Positions 1-8,204 are shown, numbered from the stretch's first letter. The stretch is 24,659 nt of DNA from Pseudomonadota bacterium (GCA_023450615.1 JAEXGT010000064.1:1-24659), one strand, 5' to 3'. Notes: a model not told the origin generated them from the sequence alone. Translations and numbers: made by a program.

Positions 1-1573
1 TGTCGGTACCGCGGCCGGCCATATTAGTGGCGATGGTGATCGCGCCCGGCACGCCGGCCTCGGCGACGATATAGGCTTCCTGCTCGTGGAAGCGCGCGTT
101 CAGCACCGCGAAATGCTTCGTGCCGCGTCCGGCGCGGGCATCGCGATACAGCGGCTCCAGCGCCTGCGGGTCTTCGAAGTCGATGAGCTTGTAGCCTTCC
201 TTGATCAGAAGCTCGGCGAGCATTTCCGATTTCTCGATCGAGGTGGTGCCCACCAGGATCGGCTGGCCCTTGGCCGAGGAGGCTTCCACATCGCGGATGA
301 CCGCCTTGTAGCGCTCTTCCACCGTGCGATAGACCTCGTCGTCATCGTCGATACGGGAAACGGGACGGTTGGTCGGGATCTCGACCACTTCGAGATTGTA
401 GATCTCGAGGAACTCGTCGGCTTCGGTGGCCGCCGTGCCGGTCATGCCGCCGAGCTTGTCGTAGAGACGGAAATAGTTCTGGAAGGTGATCGAGGCGAGC
501 GTCTGGTTCTCGGGCTGAACCTGCACGCGCTCCTTCGCTTCGAGCGCCTGGTGAAGGCCTTCCGAATAGCGGCGGCCCTGCATCATGCGGCCGGTAAACT
601 CGTCGATGATCACCACCTCGCCGTTGCGGACGATGTAGTCCTTGTCGCGCTGGAACAGGGTGTGGGCGCGAAGCGCCTGGTTCATGTGGTGCACGAGGGT
701 GGCGTTCTGCGCATCGTAGAGATCGCCTTCCGTGAGAAGGCCCTCCTGGCGCAGCAGCTCCTCGATCTTCTCCGTGCCATGCTCGGTCAGCGACACGGAG
801 CGCTGCTTCTCGTCGAGCTCGTAATCGCTCTTGTCGAGGCGGGGGATGACCTTGTCGACGGCGTTGTAGAGCTCGGAGCGGTCGTCGAGGGGGCCGGAGA
901 TGATGAGCGGCGTGCGCGCTTCGTCGACGAGGATCGAGTCCACCTCGTCCACGATGGCGAAGTTGTGCCCGCGCTGGACCATCTGCGCCATCTCGTACTT
1001 CATGTTATCGCGAAGATAATCGAAGCCGTACTCGTTGTTGGTGCCGTAGGTGATGTCGGCGGCATAGGCCTGGGCGCGCTCGACGTCGTCGAGGCCGTGG
1101 ACGATCACGCCGACGCTCATGCCGAGGAAGCGGTAGATCTGGCCCATCCACTCGGAGTCGCGCTTGGCGAGGTAGTCGTTCACCGTGACCACGTGGACGC
1201 CCTTGCCCGAGAGGGCGTTCAGGTAGACCGGCAGGGTCGCGACCAGAGTCTTGCCCTCGCCGGTGCGCATCTCGGCGATGGAACCCTCGTGGAGCACCAT
1301 GCCGCCGATGAGCTGCACGTCGAAATGGCGCTGGCCGAGGGTGCGCTTGGCCGCCTCACGGACAGTGGCGAAAGCGGGGACGAGAATGTCGTCCAGGGTC
1401 TTGCCGGCGGCGAGCTGGGCCTTGAAATCTTCCGTACGGGCACGCAGCTGCTCGTCGGACAGGGCCTCCAGCTCGGCCTCCATCGCGTTGATGGCCGCGA
1501 CCTTGGGCCGATAGGACTTCAGCCGACGATCGTTGACCGAGCCAAAGATTTTCTTCGCGAGAGAACCGAACAT
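1..1573 (-). CDS. secA: Protein translocase ATPase SecA, N-terminal part (runs off the window)
   Basis: SecA is the ATP-driven motor that pushes unfolded preproteins through SecYEG. Reading the minus strand from the ATG at 1571-1573 gives about 524 residues that stay open to the window edge, so roughly the last 40% of a typical ~900-residue SecA lies outside. Visible: the N-terminus MFGSLAKKIFGS; the Walker A segment MRTGEGKT near residues 102-109; the DEAD-type Walker B region IVDEVDSILVDEARTP near 207-222; and a helicase motif TNMAGRGTD at the cut end. A Shine-Dalgarno-like GAAGG sits 6 bases before the ATG, and a TATAAG hexamer at 1626-1631 (read on the minus strand) could be part of its promoter, without a convincing -35. 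It is divergent from a secreted prolyl isomerase, so both flanking products serve protein export. Identity is certain from motifs and collinearity. Confidence 0.97.
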   Translation of the reverse strand, partial: MFGSLAKKIFGSVNDRRLKSYRPKVAAINAMEAELEALSDEQLRARTEDFKAQLAAGKTLDDILVPAFATVREAAKRTLGQRHFDVQLIGGMVLHEGSIAEMRTGEGKTLVATLPVYLNALSGKGVHVVTVNDYLAKRDSEWMGQIYRFLGMSVGVIVHGLDDVERAQAYAADITYGTNNEYGFDYLRDNMKYEMAQMVQRGHNFAIVDEVDSILVDEARTPLIISGPLDDRSELYNAVDKVIPRLDKSDYELDEKQRSVSLTEHGTEKIEELLRQEGLLTEGDLYDAQNATLVHHMNQALRAHTLFQRDKDYIVRNGEVVIIDEFTGRMMQGRRYSEGLHQALEAKERVQVQPENQTLASITFQNYFRLYDKLGGMTGTAATEADEFLEIYNLEVVEIPTNRPVSRIDDDDEVYRTVEERYKAVIRDVEASSAKGQPILVGTTSIEKSEMLAELLIKEGYKLIDFEDPQALEPLYRDARAGRGTKHFAVLNARFHEQEAYIVAEAGVPGAITIATNMAGRGTD

Positions 1574-1733
1574 CGAGAGCCTTCGAAAATTCCATAAATC
1601 CGGAGATAAGGGGCCTTGGGAGCGCCTTATAGACCTAATAATGCGGGAACGCATCTTAAAGGCCGCGCCTGAATGGCGCAGCCTTAACGCCCCTCGGCCG
1701 GTCTTGAAGAAGGCCATGCCGTGGGGGATGCTG

Positions 1734-1749
1734 TGGCATAAATATGCCA
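1734..1749. promoter_or_regulatory. Perfect inverted repeat upstream of the prolyl isomerase gene
   Basis: TGGCATA and TATGCCA flank a 2-base centre (AA), giving a 7+2+7 perfect dyad. It lies in the 254-bp region between divergent secA and the isomerase gene, about 80 bases before the latter's ATG. The symmetry looks like a transcription-factor operator, but no regulator can be named from the sequence. The rest of this gap holds only short weak hairpins, such as ATGCG/CGCAT at 1641-1654. Confidence 0.35.
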
Positions 1750-1827
1750 TCGCTTGCAAACGTAAACACGTTAGGCCATCTCATCGGGGCTGTCCGTGGG
1801 CTCTTTCCGCCCACCAGAGGATCATCC

Positions 1828-2739
1828 ATGCTGCCACTTACGGTTCGTAAAAGCCTTCTCGCCCTTGGAACCGCCCTGCCCCTCATGGCAGGCGCGGGCT
1901 ATCTCCAGACCTCCCTGGCCCAGACGCCCCCGGCTTCGGCCCCTGCCACGTCTCCGGCAGCCGTGCCCGCCATCGACCCCGCCAAGGTGGTCGCCCGGGT
2001 GAACGGCGTCGAGATCACGGAAGGGGATCTGGCGGTTGCCGCCGAGGACCCGGCCCTGCAGATGCCGAACGTGCCCGACGAGCAGAAGCGCGAGATGCTG
2101 ACCGGCTACCTCATCGACCTGAAGCTGGGCGCCAAGGCTGCCGAGGACGCCAAGGTCGGCAGCGGCGCGGATTTCGCCCGCAAGCTCGCCTATAACCGGG
2201 ACAAGACCCTGCTGGACGCCTATCTCGAGCAGACGGCCAAGAAGGCCGTGACCCCCGAGGCCGCCCGCAAGCTCTATGACGAGACGGTGAAAAGCATCCC
2301 CGCCGAGCAGGAAGTGCGCGCCCGCCACATCCTCGTGGAGAATGAGGATGAGGCCAAGAAGGTCGCCGAGCGCGTGAAGGGCGGCGAGGATTTCGCCAAG
2401 GTCGCCGGCGAGGTTTCCAAGGATCCTGGCTCCAAGACGGATGGCGGCGATCTCGGCTTCTTCACCAAGGACCGCATGGTCGAGCCTTTCGCCGAAGCCG
2501 CCTTCAAGCTCGAGCCCGGCCAGATCTCCGATCCGGTGAAGAGCCAGTTCGGCTGGCACGTAATCAAGGTCGAGGAAAAGCGCGCCAAGCCCGCCCCGTC
2601 CTTCGAGGAGACGAAGGATCAGGTCGAGGCCTATCTCGGCCGCAAGGCCCAGCAGGATCTCATCACGAGCCTGCGCAAGGATGCCAAGATCGAGCGGCTG
2701 GACGACAAGGGTAACCTCGTCGAGCAGAAGAAGCAGTAA
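1828..2739 (+). CDS. Secreted parvulin-type peptidyl-prolyl cis-trans isomerase (SurA/PrsA-like)
   Basis: This 303-residue protein should assist folding of exported proteins in the periplasm by isomerising prolyl bonds. Residues 1-31 form a signal peptide: a basic start (VRK), a hydrophobic core, and likely cleavage after SLA before QTPP. A Pro/Ala-rich linker (33-52) follows, then a SurA_N-like helical region (~53-155), then a PPIC rotamase domain (~162-252). The rotamase domain carries the hallmark segments RARHILV, GGDLGFF and FGWHVIKV, and a charged C-terminal helix follows it. An upstream ATG at 1744 exists, but the start at 1828 is preferred because AGAGG sits 7 bases before it and the signal peptide then begins at residue 1. 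The gene is divergent from secA and is followed by a strong terminator. Family assignment is firm; the substrate is unknown. Confidence 0.92.
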   Translation: MLPLTVRKSLLALGTALPLMAGAGYLQTSLAQTPPASAPATSPAAVPAIDPAKVVARVNGVEITEGDLAVAAEDPALQMPNVPDEQKREMLTGYLIDLKLGAKAAEDAKVGSGADFARKLAYNRDKTLLDAYLEQTAKKAVTPEAARKLYDETVKSIPAEQEVRARHILVENEDEAKKVAERVKGGEDFAKVAGEVSKDPGSKTDGGDLGFFTKDRMVEPFAEAAFKLEPGQISDPVKSQFGWHVIKVEEKRAKPAPSFEETKDQVEAYLGRKAQQDLITSLRKDAKIERLDDKGNLVEQKKQ

Positions 2740-2757
2740 CCTTCACGGCATGAGCTC

Positions 2758-2786
2758 AAAAGGGCGGCTTCCACGGCCGCCCTTTT
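2758..2786 (+). terminator. Rho-independent terminator after the prolyl isomerase gene
   Basis: An 11-bp perfect stem (AAAAGGGCGGC at 2758-2768 with GCCGCCCTTTT at 2776-2786) encloses a 7-base loop. The descending arm ends in four T's. It starts 18 bases after the stop codon, so the isomerase gene is probably transcribed alone. Confidence 0.9.
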
Positions 2787-3010
2787 CGTTCCGGCATGTG
2801 GAAGAGTGAGCCGCTATCGCGGTCGCGTGGGCGCTTGCCGGTCATGAAGGGCCCCGTTGCTTGCAGATTGAGGCAACGAGGACGCATTGCCCGCGTTCAG
2901 TTCCGTCTACCGCCCCGCTCCGTGCAGCTTTGACTTGACAAAAAGCCTTAAAAAACCACAGGTCGCGTTTCCTAACGGTATTCCATCCGTCACACCCTGA
3001 GACCCATCGC

Positions 3011-4252
3011 ATGTCCAAAAACGTGTCTCCGCTCGCGCCCAAGACGTTTCCGACCCTGCCCGCCATCGACGGCGTGCGGCTCGCGACCGCGGAGGCTGGC
3101 ATCCGATACAAGAACCGGACGGACGTGCTCTATGTCACTCTCCCCAAGGAGACGAGTGTGGCGGGCGTGTTCACGCGCTCCAAATGCCCCTCGGCTCCCG
3201 TGGATTGGTGCCGCAAGAACCTTGCCAAGGGCACCGCGCGCGCCCTGGTGGTGAATTCCGGCAATGCCAATGCCTTTACCGGCAAGAAGGGCGCGGAGGC
3301 CGTGAAGCTCACGGCCGAGATCGCGGCGGAAGCCGCAGGCTGCCGCGCCTCGCAGGTCTTCATCGCCTCCACCGGCGTGATCGGCGAGCCCCTCGATGCC
3401 ACGAAGTTCCAGGGCGTGCTGGAATCCTGCGAGAAGAAGGCGAAGCCTTCCGGCTGGCTCGATGCGGCCAAGGCGATCATGACCACGGATACCTTCCCGA
3501 AGGTGGCGACCCGGACCGCCACCATCGGCGGCGTCGAAGTCACCATCAACGGCATGGCCAAGGGCGCGGGCATGATCGCGCCCGACATGGCGACCATGCT
3601 TTCCTTCATCTTCACCGATGCGCCGATTGCGGCTCCCGTGCTGCAGGCGCTGCTGAAGAAGGGCGCCGACAAGAGCTTCAACTGCGTGACGGTGGACAGC
3701 GATACCTCCACCTCGGACACGCTTCTGTTTTTCGCGACCGGCGCCGCCGCGAACCGTGGCGCGCCTGCGATCACGCTGCCGAGCGACCGCCGCCTGAAGG
3801 AATTCCGCGCAGCTCTTGAAAGCCTGCTCACCGACCTCGCTCAGCAGGTCGCCCGCGACGGCGAGGGCGCGCGCAAGTTCGTGACCGTGAAGGTGACGGG
3901 CGCGACGGGCGCCAGTTCCGCCAAGCGCATCGCCATGGCGATCGCCAATTCCCCGCTCGTGAAAACGGCGGTTGCAGGCGAGGATGCGAATTGGGGCCGC
4001 GTCGTCATGGCGGTCGGCAAGGCGGGTGAGCCCGCCGAGCGCGACAAGCTCGCCATCTGGTTCGGCGACATCCGCGTGGCCGTGAAGGGCGCGCGCGATC
4101 CGGAATACAGCGAGGCCAAGACCTCCGCCTATATGAAGGGCGACGAGATCACGATCCGCGTCGATCTGGGGCTGGGCCGTGGCGAGGCCACCGCATGGAC
4201 CTGCGACCTCACCAAGGCTTACGTGGAAATCAACGGCGATTACCGCAGCTGA
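3011..4252 (+). CDS. argJ: Bifunctional glutamate N-acetyltransferase / ornithine acetyltransferase ArgJ
   Basis: ArgJ transfers the acetyl group of N-acetylornithine to glutamate, closing the cyclic arginine pathway, and in bifunctional forms also makes N-acetylglutamate from acetyl-CoA. The 413-residue product has the family's normal length. It carries the autoproteolysis motif KGAGMIAPDMATML (184-197). Cleavage between Ala194 and Thr195 would create the beta chain with Thr195 as nucleophile. Other family segments are VNSGNANAFTG (81-91) and ANWGRVVMAVGKAG near the C-terminus. The start MSKNVSPLAP fits the family, although the ribosome-binding site is weak. It ends 8 bp from the convergent small gene at 4261, with no terminator between them. 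Whether this copy uses acetyl-CoA cannot be read from the sequence. Confidence 0.96.
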   Translation: MSKNVSPLAPKTFPTLPAIDGVRLATAEAGIRYKNRTDVLYVTLPKETSVAGVFTRSKCPSAPVDWCRKNLAKGTARALVVNSGNANAFTGKKGAEAVKLTAEIAAEAAGCRASQVFIASTGVIGEPLDATKFQGVLESCEKKAKPSGWLDAAKAIMTTDTFPKVATRTATIGGVEVTINGMAKGAGMIAPDMATMLSFIFTDAPIAAPVLQALLKKGADKSFNCVTVDSDTSTSDTLLFFATGAAANRGAPAITLPSDRRLKEFRAALESLLTDLAQQVARDGEGARKFVTVKVTGATGASSAKRIAMAIANSPLVKTAVAGEDANWGRVVMAVGKAGEPAERDKLAIWFGDIRVAVKGARDPEYSEAKTSAYMKGDEITIRVDLGLGRGEATAWTCDLTKAYVEINGDYRS

Positions 4253-4260
4253 TCCAGCGT

Positions 4261-4635
4261 TCAGGGAACGACGGTGATCTTGTGCTTGAAGGTAATGCGC
4301 ATGGGGCCGCCGCGATTGTCCGTTCCAATGAACGCATAAGCGAATTCATCGGGGCCTTGGTATCCGGGCTTGGCAACGTAAACGGCGCGCAGATTCTGGA
4401 CGCCGGCTCTGCCGACTTTCGGCATCTGCGTGATCTTGACCTCGGTAATCGCCCCCTCGATGCCATTGACGCCGAAGGCGCATCCGGTTCCAGCCTTCAC
4501 CTGAAGCCTACCCTCAACCTCCGCCGAATAGCCGGGAATCGAGATCGGTGGGCCGGAGCATGCGGCCTGGGCTTGGCTTGTCAGGGCGGCAACGGCCACG
4601 AAGCCAGCGAGAGCGATGAGCTTCATATTGGACAT
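4261..4635 (-). CDS. Small secreted protein of unknown function with an Ig/cadherin-like strand motif
   Basis: This 124-residue protein has a clean signal peptide (residues 1-24, ending in AQA), so it should be exported. The mature part starts with Cys26 and has a second cysteine at 52, possibly a disulfide. Residues ~89-110 (KPGYQGPDEFAYAF followed by TDNRGG) match the turn-strand pattern of tandem bacterial Ig/cadherin-like repeats (usually GYxGxDxFxY...DxxGG). The mature part may therefore be a single beta-sandwich domain. The start at 4635 is chosen because AGGA lies 9 bases before it; the internal Met4 has no such site. The gene sits alone between argJ and mutT on the opposite strand, with an AT-rich leader unlike its neighbours, which suggests insertion or late acquisition. 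I do not recognise a named family. Confidence 0.75.
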   Translation of the reverse strand: MSNMKLIALAGFVAVAALTSQAQAACSGPPISIPGYSAEVEGRLQVKAGTGCAFGVNGIEGAITEVKITQMPKVGRAGVQNLRAVYVAKPGYQGPDEFAYAFIGTDNRGGPMRITFKHKITVVP

Positions 4636-4659
4636 GAGGGGAGTTCCTAAAGCGATAAT

Positions 4660-4673
4660 ATATAACTTTATAT
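4660..4673. promoter_or_regulatory. AT-rich dyad in the leader of the small secreted protein gene
   Basis: ATATAA-CT-TTATAT is a perfect 6+2+6 inverted repeat starting 25 bases upstream of the ATG at 4635, inside an almost pure A/T stretch (about 4655-4682). On the minus strand a TTGCCT hexamer followed 16 bases later by TAATTA lies just upstream and could be a poor promoter. The dyad could be an operator or part of the promoter itself. Confidence 0.3.
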
Positions 4674-4744
4674 CATTTAATTATCTCCCTTGGCTATTCA
4701 GGCAATTGTCATTGCGCGCGAAATCTGGTGAGTGACGATCCGTC

Positions 4745-5170
4745 ATGACCACGAACAATCCGCCGCTCAAGCTCACCCTCGTCGTTGCCGTCGCCCTGGT
4801 CGACGCGGATAACCGTATCCTTCTGGCGCAGCGGCCCGAGGGAAAGCAGCTCGCGGGCTTGTGGGAATTCCCCGGCGGCAAGGTCGAACCCGGCGAGCGG
4901 CCCGAGGAAACGCTGATTCGGGAGCTGCGGGAGGAACTCGGCATCACCGTGAAGGAGCCGTGCCTCGCTCCGCTCACCTTCGCGAGCCATGGATACGAGA
5001 GCTTCCACCTTCTCATGCCGCTCTACATCTGCCGCCGCTGGGAGGGCTTCGTGCAATCCATGGAAGGGCAGGCCCTGAAATGGGTGAAGCCGCAGGACCT
5101 GCGCGGCTATCCCATGCCCCCGGCGGATGAGCCGCTGATTCCGTTTCTTCTCGATCTCCTCGGCTCCTGA
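4745..5170 (+). CDS. mutT: Nudix hydrolase, MutT-type 8-oxo-dGTP diphosphatase
   Basis: MutT-type enzymes hydrolyse 8-oxo-dGTP to the monophosphate and so keep oxidised guanine out of DNA. The 141-residue protein carries a complete Nudix box at residues 45-67 (Gx5Ex7REUxEExGU): Gly45, Glu51, Arg59-Glu60, Glu63-Glu64 and Gly66 are all present. The segment RPEGKQLAGLWEFPGGKVE before it is typical of MutT rather than of other Nudix subfamilies. Only 5 bp separate its stop from the ATG of the EamA transporter gene, so the two are likely cotranscribed. Closeness to argJ is a common alphaproteobacterial arrangement, but here a small gene on the other strand interrupts it. The exact substrate is inferred from family membership. 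Confidence 0.9.
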   Translation: MTTNNPPLKLTLVVAVALVDADNRILLAQRPEGKQLAGLWEFPGGKVEPGERPEETLIRELREELGITVKEPCLAPLTFASHGYESFHLLMPLYICRRWEGFVQSMEGQALKWVKPQDLRGYPMPPADEPLIPFLLDLLGS

Positions 5171-5175
5171 AACAG

Positions 5176-6099
5176 ATGTCAGCCCAGCCTGCCGGAGCGT
5201 CGTCCGCACCGACGCCAGCCTTCATCCTGTCCAATCTTCTGATCTGTTCGCTGTTATGGGGCAGCGCGTTCTTCTTCGTGAAGCTGAGCGGAAACCTGAA
5301 TCCCTTCGTGCTCGCCGCCATGCGCGGCGTGATCGGAGCCTCGACCCTGGTCGCCTGGTTCGCGCTTCAAGGCAAAAGCATTCTGCCGCAGCGCCATGAA
5401 TTGCCGGTCTGGGCCTTTCTGGGCACCTTCAACGGCTGGCTGCCGAACGTGCTCGTGGGCTTTGCGCTGACGCAGCTCGAACTCGCGACGGCCCCGGCCG
5501 CGATGATCCAGGCTTCCTCTCCGCTCATCGTCGCTGCCATCTCGCATCTGATGTTCGCGGAAGAGCGGCTGACGCCGCAGCGGTTTCTCGGCGTTCTCGT
5601 CGGCTTCGCAGGCATGGGCATTCTGATCGGCCCCGCCGCTTTGCCCGATAGCGGCATCAACCCCCTCGGCATCGTCATCATGGTGCTTGTCGCCTGCAGC
5701 TATGCGGCGGCGAATGTCTATGTGCGCACGGTCAAGGGCGTGGATCCCGCGCGCATGGCGCTCGGCCAGCAGATCGGTTCCGGCTCGGCCGCCATGACGC
5801 TGGCGCTCATCGTGGCGGGGCCTACAGCCTTCGCGGCGGTTCCTGCAAGCATCGTGCCGCTTCTGGCTCTGGGAGCCCTGTCGACAGCCCTGCCGATCCT
5901 GCTCTTCATGCACCTGATCCGACGCACGGGCCCGACGCGCGCTTCGATGGTGGGCTATCTCGGCCCCGTCTGGACCGTGCTGCTCGCGGTTCTGTTCCTG
6001 AATGAGAGCGTCGGTCTGCGCGAACTCCTCGGCGGCGCCGTTGTGCTCTCGGGCGTGGCGCTCGTGTCCTTCACGGGCAGGCTCAGACGAGGCGGTTGA
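5176..6099 (+). CDS. DMT-superfamily EamA transporter (first of three in the window)
   Basis: This 307-residue inner-membrane protein has the 10-helix, two-EamA-domain layout of the drug/metabolite transporter superfamily. The first half opens with LLICSLLWGSAFFFVK, and the second half carries MLVACSYAAANVY-like and GYLGPVWTVLLAVLFLNESV segments typical of the EamA repeat. Such proteins usually export small metabolites or amino acids, but the substrate cannot be predicted here. The start lies 5 bp after the mutT stop with no clear ribosome-binding site of its own, which suggests translational coupling. Its last 17 bases overlap the 3' end of the convergent thioesterase gene. Confidence 0.88.
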   Translation: MSAQPAGASSAPTPAFILSNLLICSLLWGSAFFFVKLSGNLNPFVLAAMRGVIGASTLVAWFALQGKSILPQRHELPVWAFLGTFNGWLPNVLVGFALTQLELATAPAAMIQASSPLIVAAISHLMFAEERLTPQRFLGVLVGFAGMGILIGPAALPDSGINPLGIVIMVLVACSYAAANVYVRTVKGVDPARMALGQQIGSGSAAMTLALIVAGPTAFAAVPASIVPLLALGALSTALPILLFMHLIRRTGPTRASMVGYLGPVWTVLLAVLFLNESVGLRELLGGAVVLSGVALVSFTGRLRRGG

Positions 6100-6517
6100 G
6101 CGCCTCGCGCGCGTGATCGGAAATATCGACCGGGCGCCGGGTCGTCCGCTCAACAAACACATGAACGAAGTGCCCCTGCGCGGCGGCGAGTTCCGCGCCT
6201 TCCTTGAAGATGCCGATCACATAGCGCACCGATGAGCGGCCGAGATGCGCCACGCCGATGCCGGCTTCCAGCTTCTCCGGAAAGGCGACGCTCTCGAAAT
6301 AGGTGCAGCCGGTTTCCACGACGAGGCCGATCACCGGAGCATTCTCGACATCGAGCAGCCCCTCCTCGATGAGCCAGCCATTCACGGCGGTGTCGAAATA
6401 GGAATAGTAATGCACGTTGTTCACGTGCCCATAGGCGTCGTTGTCCATCCAGCGCGTTTGAATGGGGCGAAAGAGCTTGAAGGCGGAACGGGACAATCGC
6501 GTGGGGCGCTCAGGCAT
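6083..6517 (-). CDS. Hot-dog-fold acyl-CoA thioesterase (4HBT/YbgC type)
   Basis: The 144-residue product resembles 4-hydroxybenzoyl-CoA thioesterase/YbgC enzymes, which release CoA from acyl-CoAs in the cytoplasm. The family signature is at residues 22-35: RWMDNDAYGHVNNV, with Asp25/Asp27 before the GHVNN helix. It is followed by an aromatic YYSYFDTA segment and a later strand GCTYFESVAFPEKLEAGI. A longer frame from 6691 would add 58 low-complexity residues and run into the alcohol dehydrogenase gene. The start MPERPTRLSR at 6517 leaves an 8-bp gap after that gene, so the two probably form one transcript. Its 3' end overlaps the convergent EamA gene by 17 bp. The acyl substrate is unknown. 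Confidence 0.88.
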   Translation of the reverse strand: MPERPTRLSRSAFKLFRPIQTRWMDNDAYGHVNNVHYYSYFDTAVNGWLIEEGLLDVENAPVIGLVVETGCTYFESVAFPEKLEAGIGVAHLGRSSVRYVIGIFKEGAELAAAQGHFVHVFVERTTRRPVDISDHAREALNRLV

Positions 6518-6525
6518 GGAATGGC

Positions 6526-7686
6526 TCACCACGCTGCTTCGTAGATGGCGTGCGCGTCGCTGAGAAGAAGCGGGCGCGGATTGTTCACGAGAAGCCGCGT
6601 CTGCTTCATGGCGTCCTGCGCCAGAACCGACAGCGCATCTTGCGGAATACCGACATCGCGCAGGCGCGGCGGGAGGCCGACTTTCATGCACAAGGATGCC
6701 AATGCTTCGGCGAAGGCATCGGCGCTGGCCCGTCCATCAAGCGCGGGGAACGCATACGGAGCGAGTTCCGCGTAGGCCGTCTCGCAGGCGCTTGCATTGA
6801 AGCGCAGCACATGCGGCAGCACGAGGGCGTTGGACAGGCCGTGCGGCACTCCGAAATGGCCGCCGATGGGATAGGCCAAGGCATGGACCGCCGCCACGGG
6901 CGAATTGGCGAAGGCTTGCCCGGCCAGCATGGAGCCGATGAGCATCGCCGCCCTCGCTTCACCATCCTGGCCGTGATGCACGGCGCGCTCGATGTTGCGT
7001 CCGAGCAGGTGCAGCGCCTCCTTGGCGAGCGCCTTCGACACGGGATTGTTATTGGCGCTCGTCGAGGTGTAGGCCTCGATGGCATGCACCATCGCGTCGA
7101 TACCGGTCGCCGCCGTCACATGCGGCGGAAGGTTCAATGTCAGATCCGGATCGAGCAATGCGATGTCGGGAATGATGAGCGGCGACACCACGCCCTTCTT
7201 CTCATGCGCGCCGGTGGTGACGATGGAGATCGGCGTCATCTCCGATCCGGTGCCCGCTGTCGTCGGAACGGCAAGCAGCGGAAGCCTCGGTCCTTTCGCG
7301 GCGCCGACGCCATAAATTTCCGAAAGGCTCTCGCCGCTGCGGGCAAGCAGCGCCACGAGTTTCGCCACATCGATGGACGAGCCGCCGCCGAAGCCGATCA
7401 CGGCGCGCGCCTCGAAGGCCTGGGCTTTCGCCACCGCCGCCAGCACGACCGCCTCGGGCGGATCGGCCACCACGCCGTCGAAGATATCGACGGCGACGCC
7501 AGCCTCTTCAAGAGAAGACAGCGCCTTTTCGAGCAGGCCCGTCTTCATCAGACCGGCATCGGTCACGAGTGCAATGCGCGGACCGAGCTGTTGCGCCGCG
7601 ATCTCGCCGATACGTGCGGCGCTGCCGGAACCGAAGACGAGGGAGGGGGCGGTGTTGAAGGTGAAAGGCTGCATGGGACGATCCAT
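6526..7686 (-). CDS. Iron-containing alcohol dehydrogenase (group III, maleylacetate-reductase-like)
   Basis: A 386-residue NAD(P)-dependent dehydrogenase of the Fe-ADH family. The cofactor site GGGSSIDVAK is at residues 100-109, and PTTAGTGSE, another family landmark, is at 141-149. Four metal ligands are in the expected places: Asp197 and His201 (GIDAMVHAIEAY), His268 (VHALAYPIGGH) and His282 (GVPHG). The substrate may be a short-chain alcohol, a lactaldehyde-type compound or a maleylacetate-like compound; sequence alone does not decide. Met5 (7674) is an alternative start with a slightly better upstream GGA. It lies between the DUF427 gene (70 bp upstream) and the thioesterase gene (8 bp downstream) on the same strand. 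Confidence 0.93.
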   Translation of the reverse strand: MDRPMQPFTFNTAPSLVFGSGSAARIGEIAAQQLGPRIALVTDAGLMKTGLLEKALSSLEEAGVAVDIFDGVVADPPEAVVLAAVAKAQAFEARAVIGFGGGSSIDVAKLVALLARSGESLSEIYGVGAAKGPRLPLLAVPTTAGTGSEMTPISIVTTGAHEKKGVVSPLIIPDIALLDPDLTLNLPPHVTAATGIDAMVHAIEAYTSTSANNNPVSKALAKEALHLLGRNIERAVHHGQDGEARAAMLIGSMLAGQAFANSPVAAVHALAYPIGGHFGVPHGLSNALVLPHVLRFNASACETAYAELAPYAFPALDGRASADAFAEALASLCMKVGLPPRLRDVGIPQDALSVLAQDAMKQTRLLVNNPRPLLLSDAHAIYEAAW

Positions 7687-7756
7687 TTTGCAGAAGAGTG
7701 GCGCTAAGGCGCAGCCTCAGCAAGCCCCACTAAAAGCCCACTCGCCCGGCGCTTCC

Positions 7757-8122
7757 TCAGTCGCGGAATTCCTCGATGTCGTCGACCTTCTCCGGATAGA
7801 AGGCGATGTGCCCCTTGATGGCGGCAACGAAGGGCGCGGGCTCCTCATAGCTCCAGGCGGCGTTCTCGCGCACCAGCCCGCCGCCGTTGGCCGTGAAATA
7901 CGAGGCGTCGCCCTTATAGGGGCAATGGCTCGTGTGGTCGGTGGAATCGAGCAGATCCATGCGCACATCCTCCCGGGGGATGTACTGCACCGGCGGGAGA
8001 GTCGCCTCCTGGAGAGTGAGCGCCTGCGTGGTCTCGGCAATGATGAAGCCGCCGAGCATGACCCGGATGCGATGGGGGTTCCGTGAGATGGTGATCGGAT
8101 GATCCGAACCGGGCTCTTTCAT
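7757..8122 (-). CDS. DUF427 family protein
   Basis: This 121-residue cytoplasmic protein matches the DUF427 family from end to end. It shows the ordered landmarks YIPREDVRMDLL (residues ~47-58), a THCPYKG-like segment (DHTSHCPYKGDASYF, ~62-76), an AWSYEEP segment and a terminal AFYPEKVDDIE. DUF427 is a small beta-rich fold found widely in actinobacteria and proteobacteria. No biochemical function is established that I can cite. The conserved His/Cys/Lys in SHCPYKG look like a binding or catalytic site. It belongs to the minus-strand run 10085-6083. A 7-bp hairpin (8133-8139 with 8150-8156) lies in its leader. Confidence 0.88.
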   Translation of the reverse strand: MKEPGSDHPITISRNPHRIRVMLGGFIIAETTQALTLQEATLPPVQYIPREDVRMDLLDSTDHTSHCPYKGDASYFTANGGGLVRENAAWSYEEPAPFVAAIKGHIAFYPEKVDDIEEFRD

Positions 8123-8204
8123 GACGCAGGGCTCTCCAGCACTTGATCTCTGGAGAACGGAACTGGAGCGCCACGGTTGCAGTCAAGGCCGCCGCTGCGA
8201 AAGA

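Noticed and set aside
86..1597. Long plus-strand reading frame of 503 codons opposite secA
   Set aside because: It is the antisense shadow of secA in GC-rich codons; the minus strand gives unmistakable SecA motifs throughout.
2930..2965. TTGACA at 2935-2940 as an argJ promoter
   Set aside because: No acceptable -10 hexamer lies 16-18 bases downstream (ACAGGT at the 17-base position), so I do not list it as a promoter.
6550..7707. 385-codon plus-strand frame opposite the Fe-alcohol dehydrogenase gene
   Set aside because: Composition is dominated by Arg/His/Gly/Gln; the minus-strand frame carries all four metal ligands.
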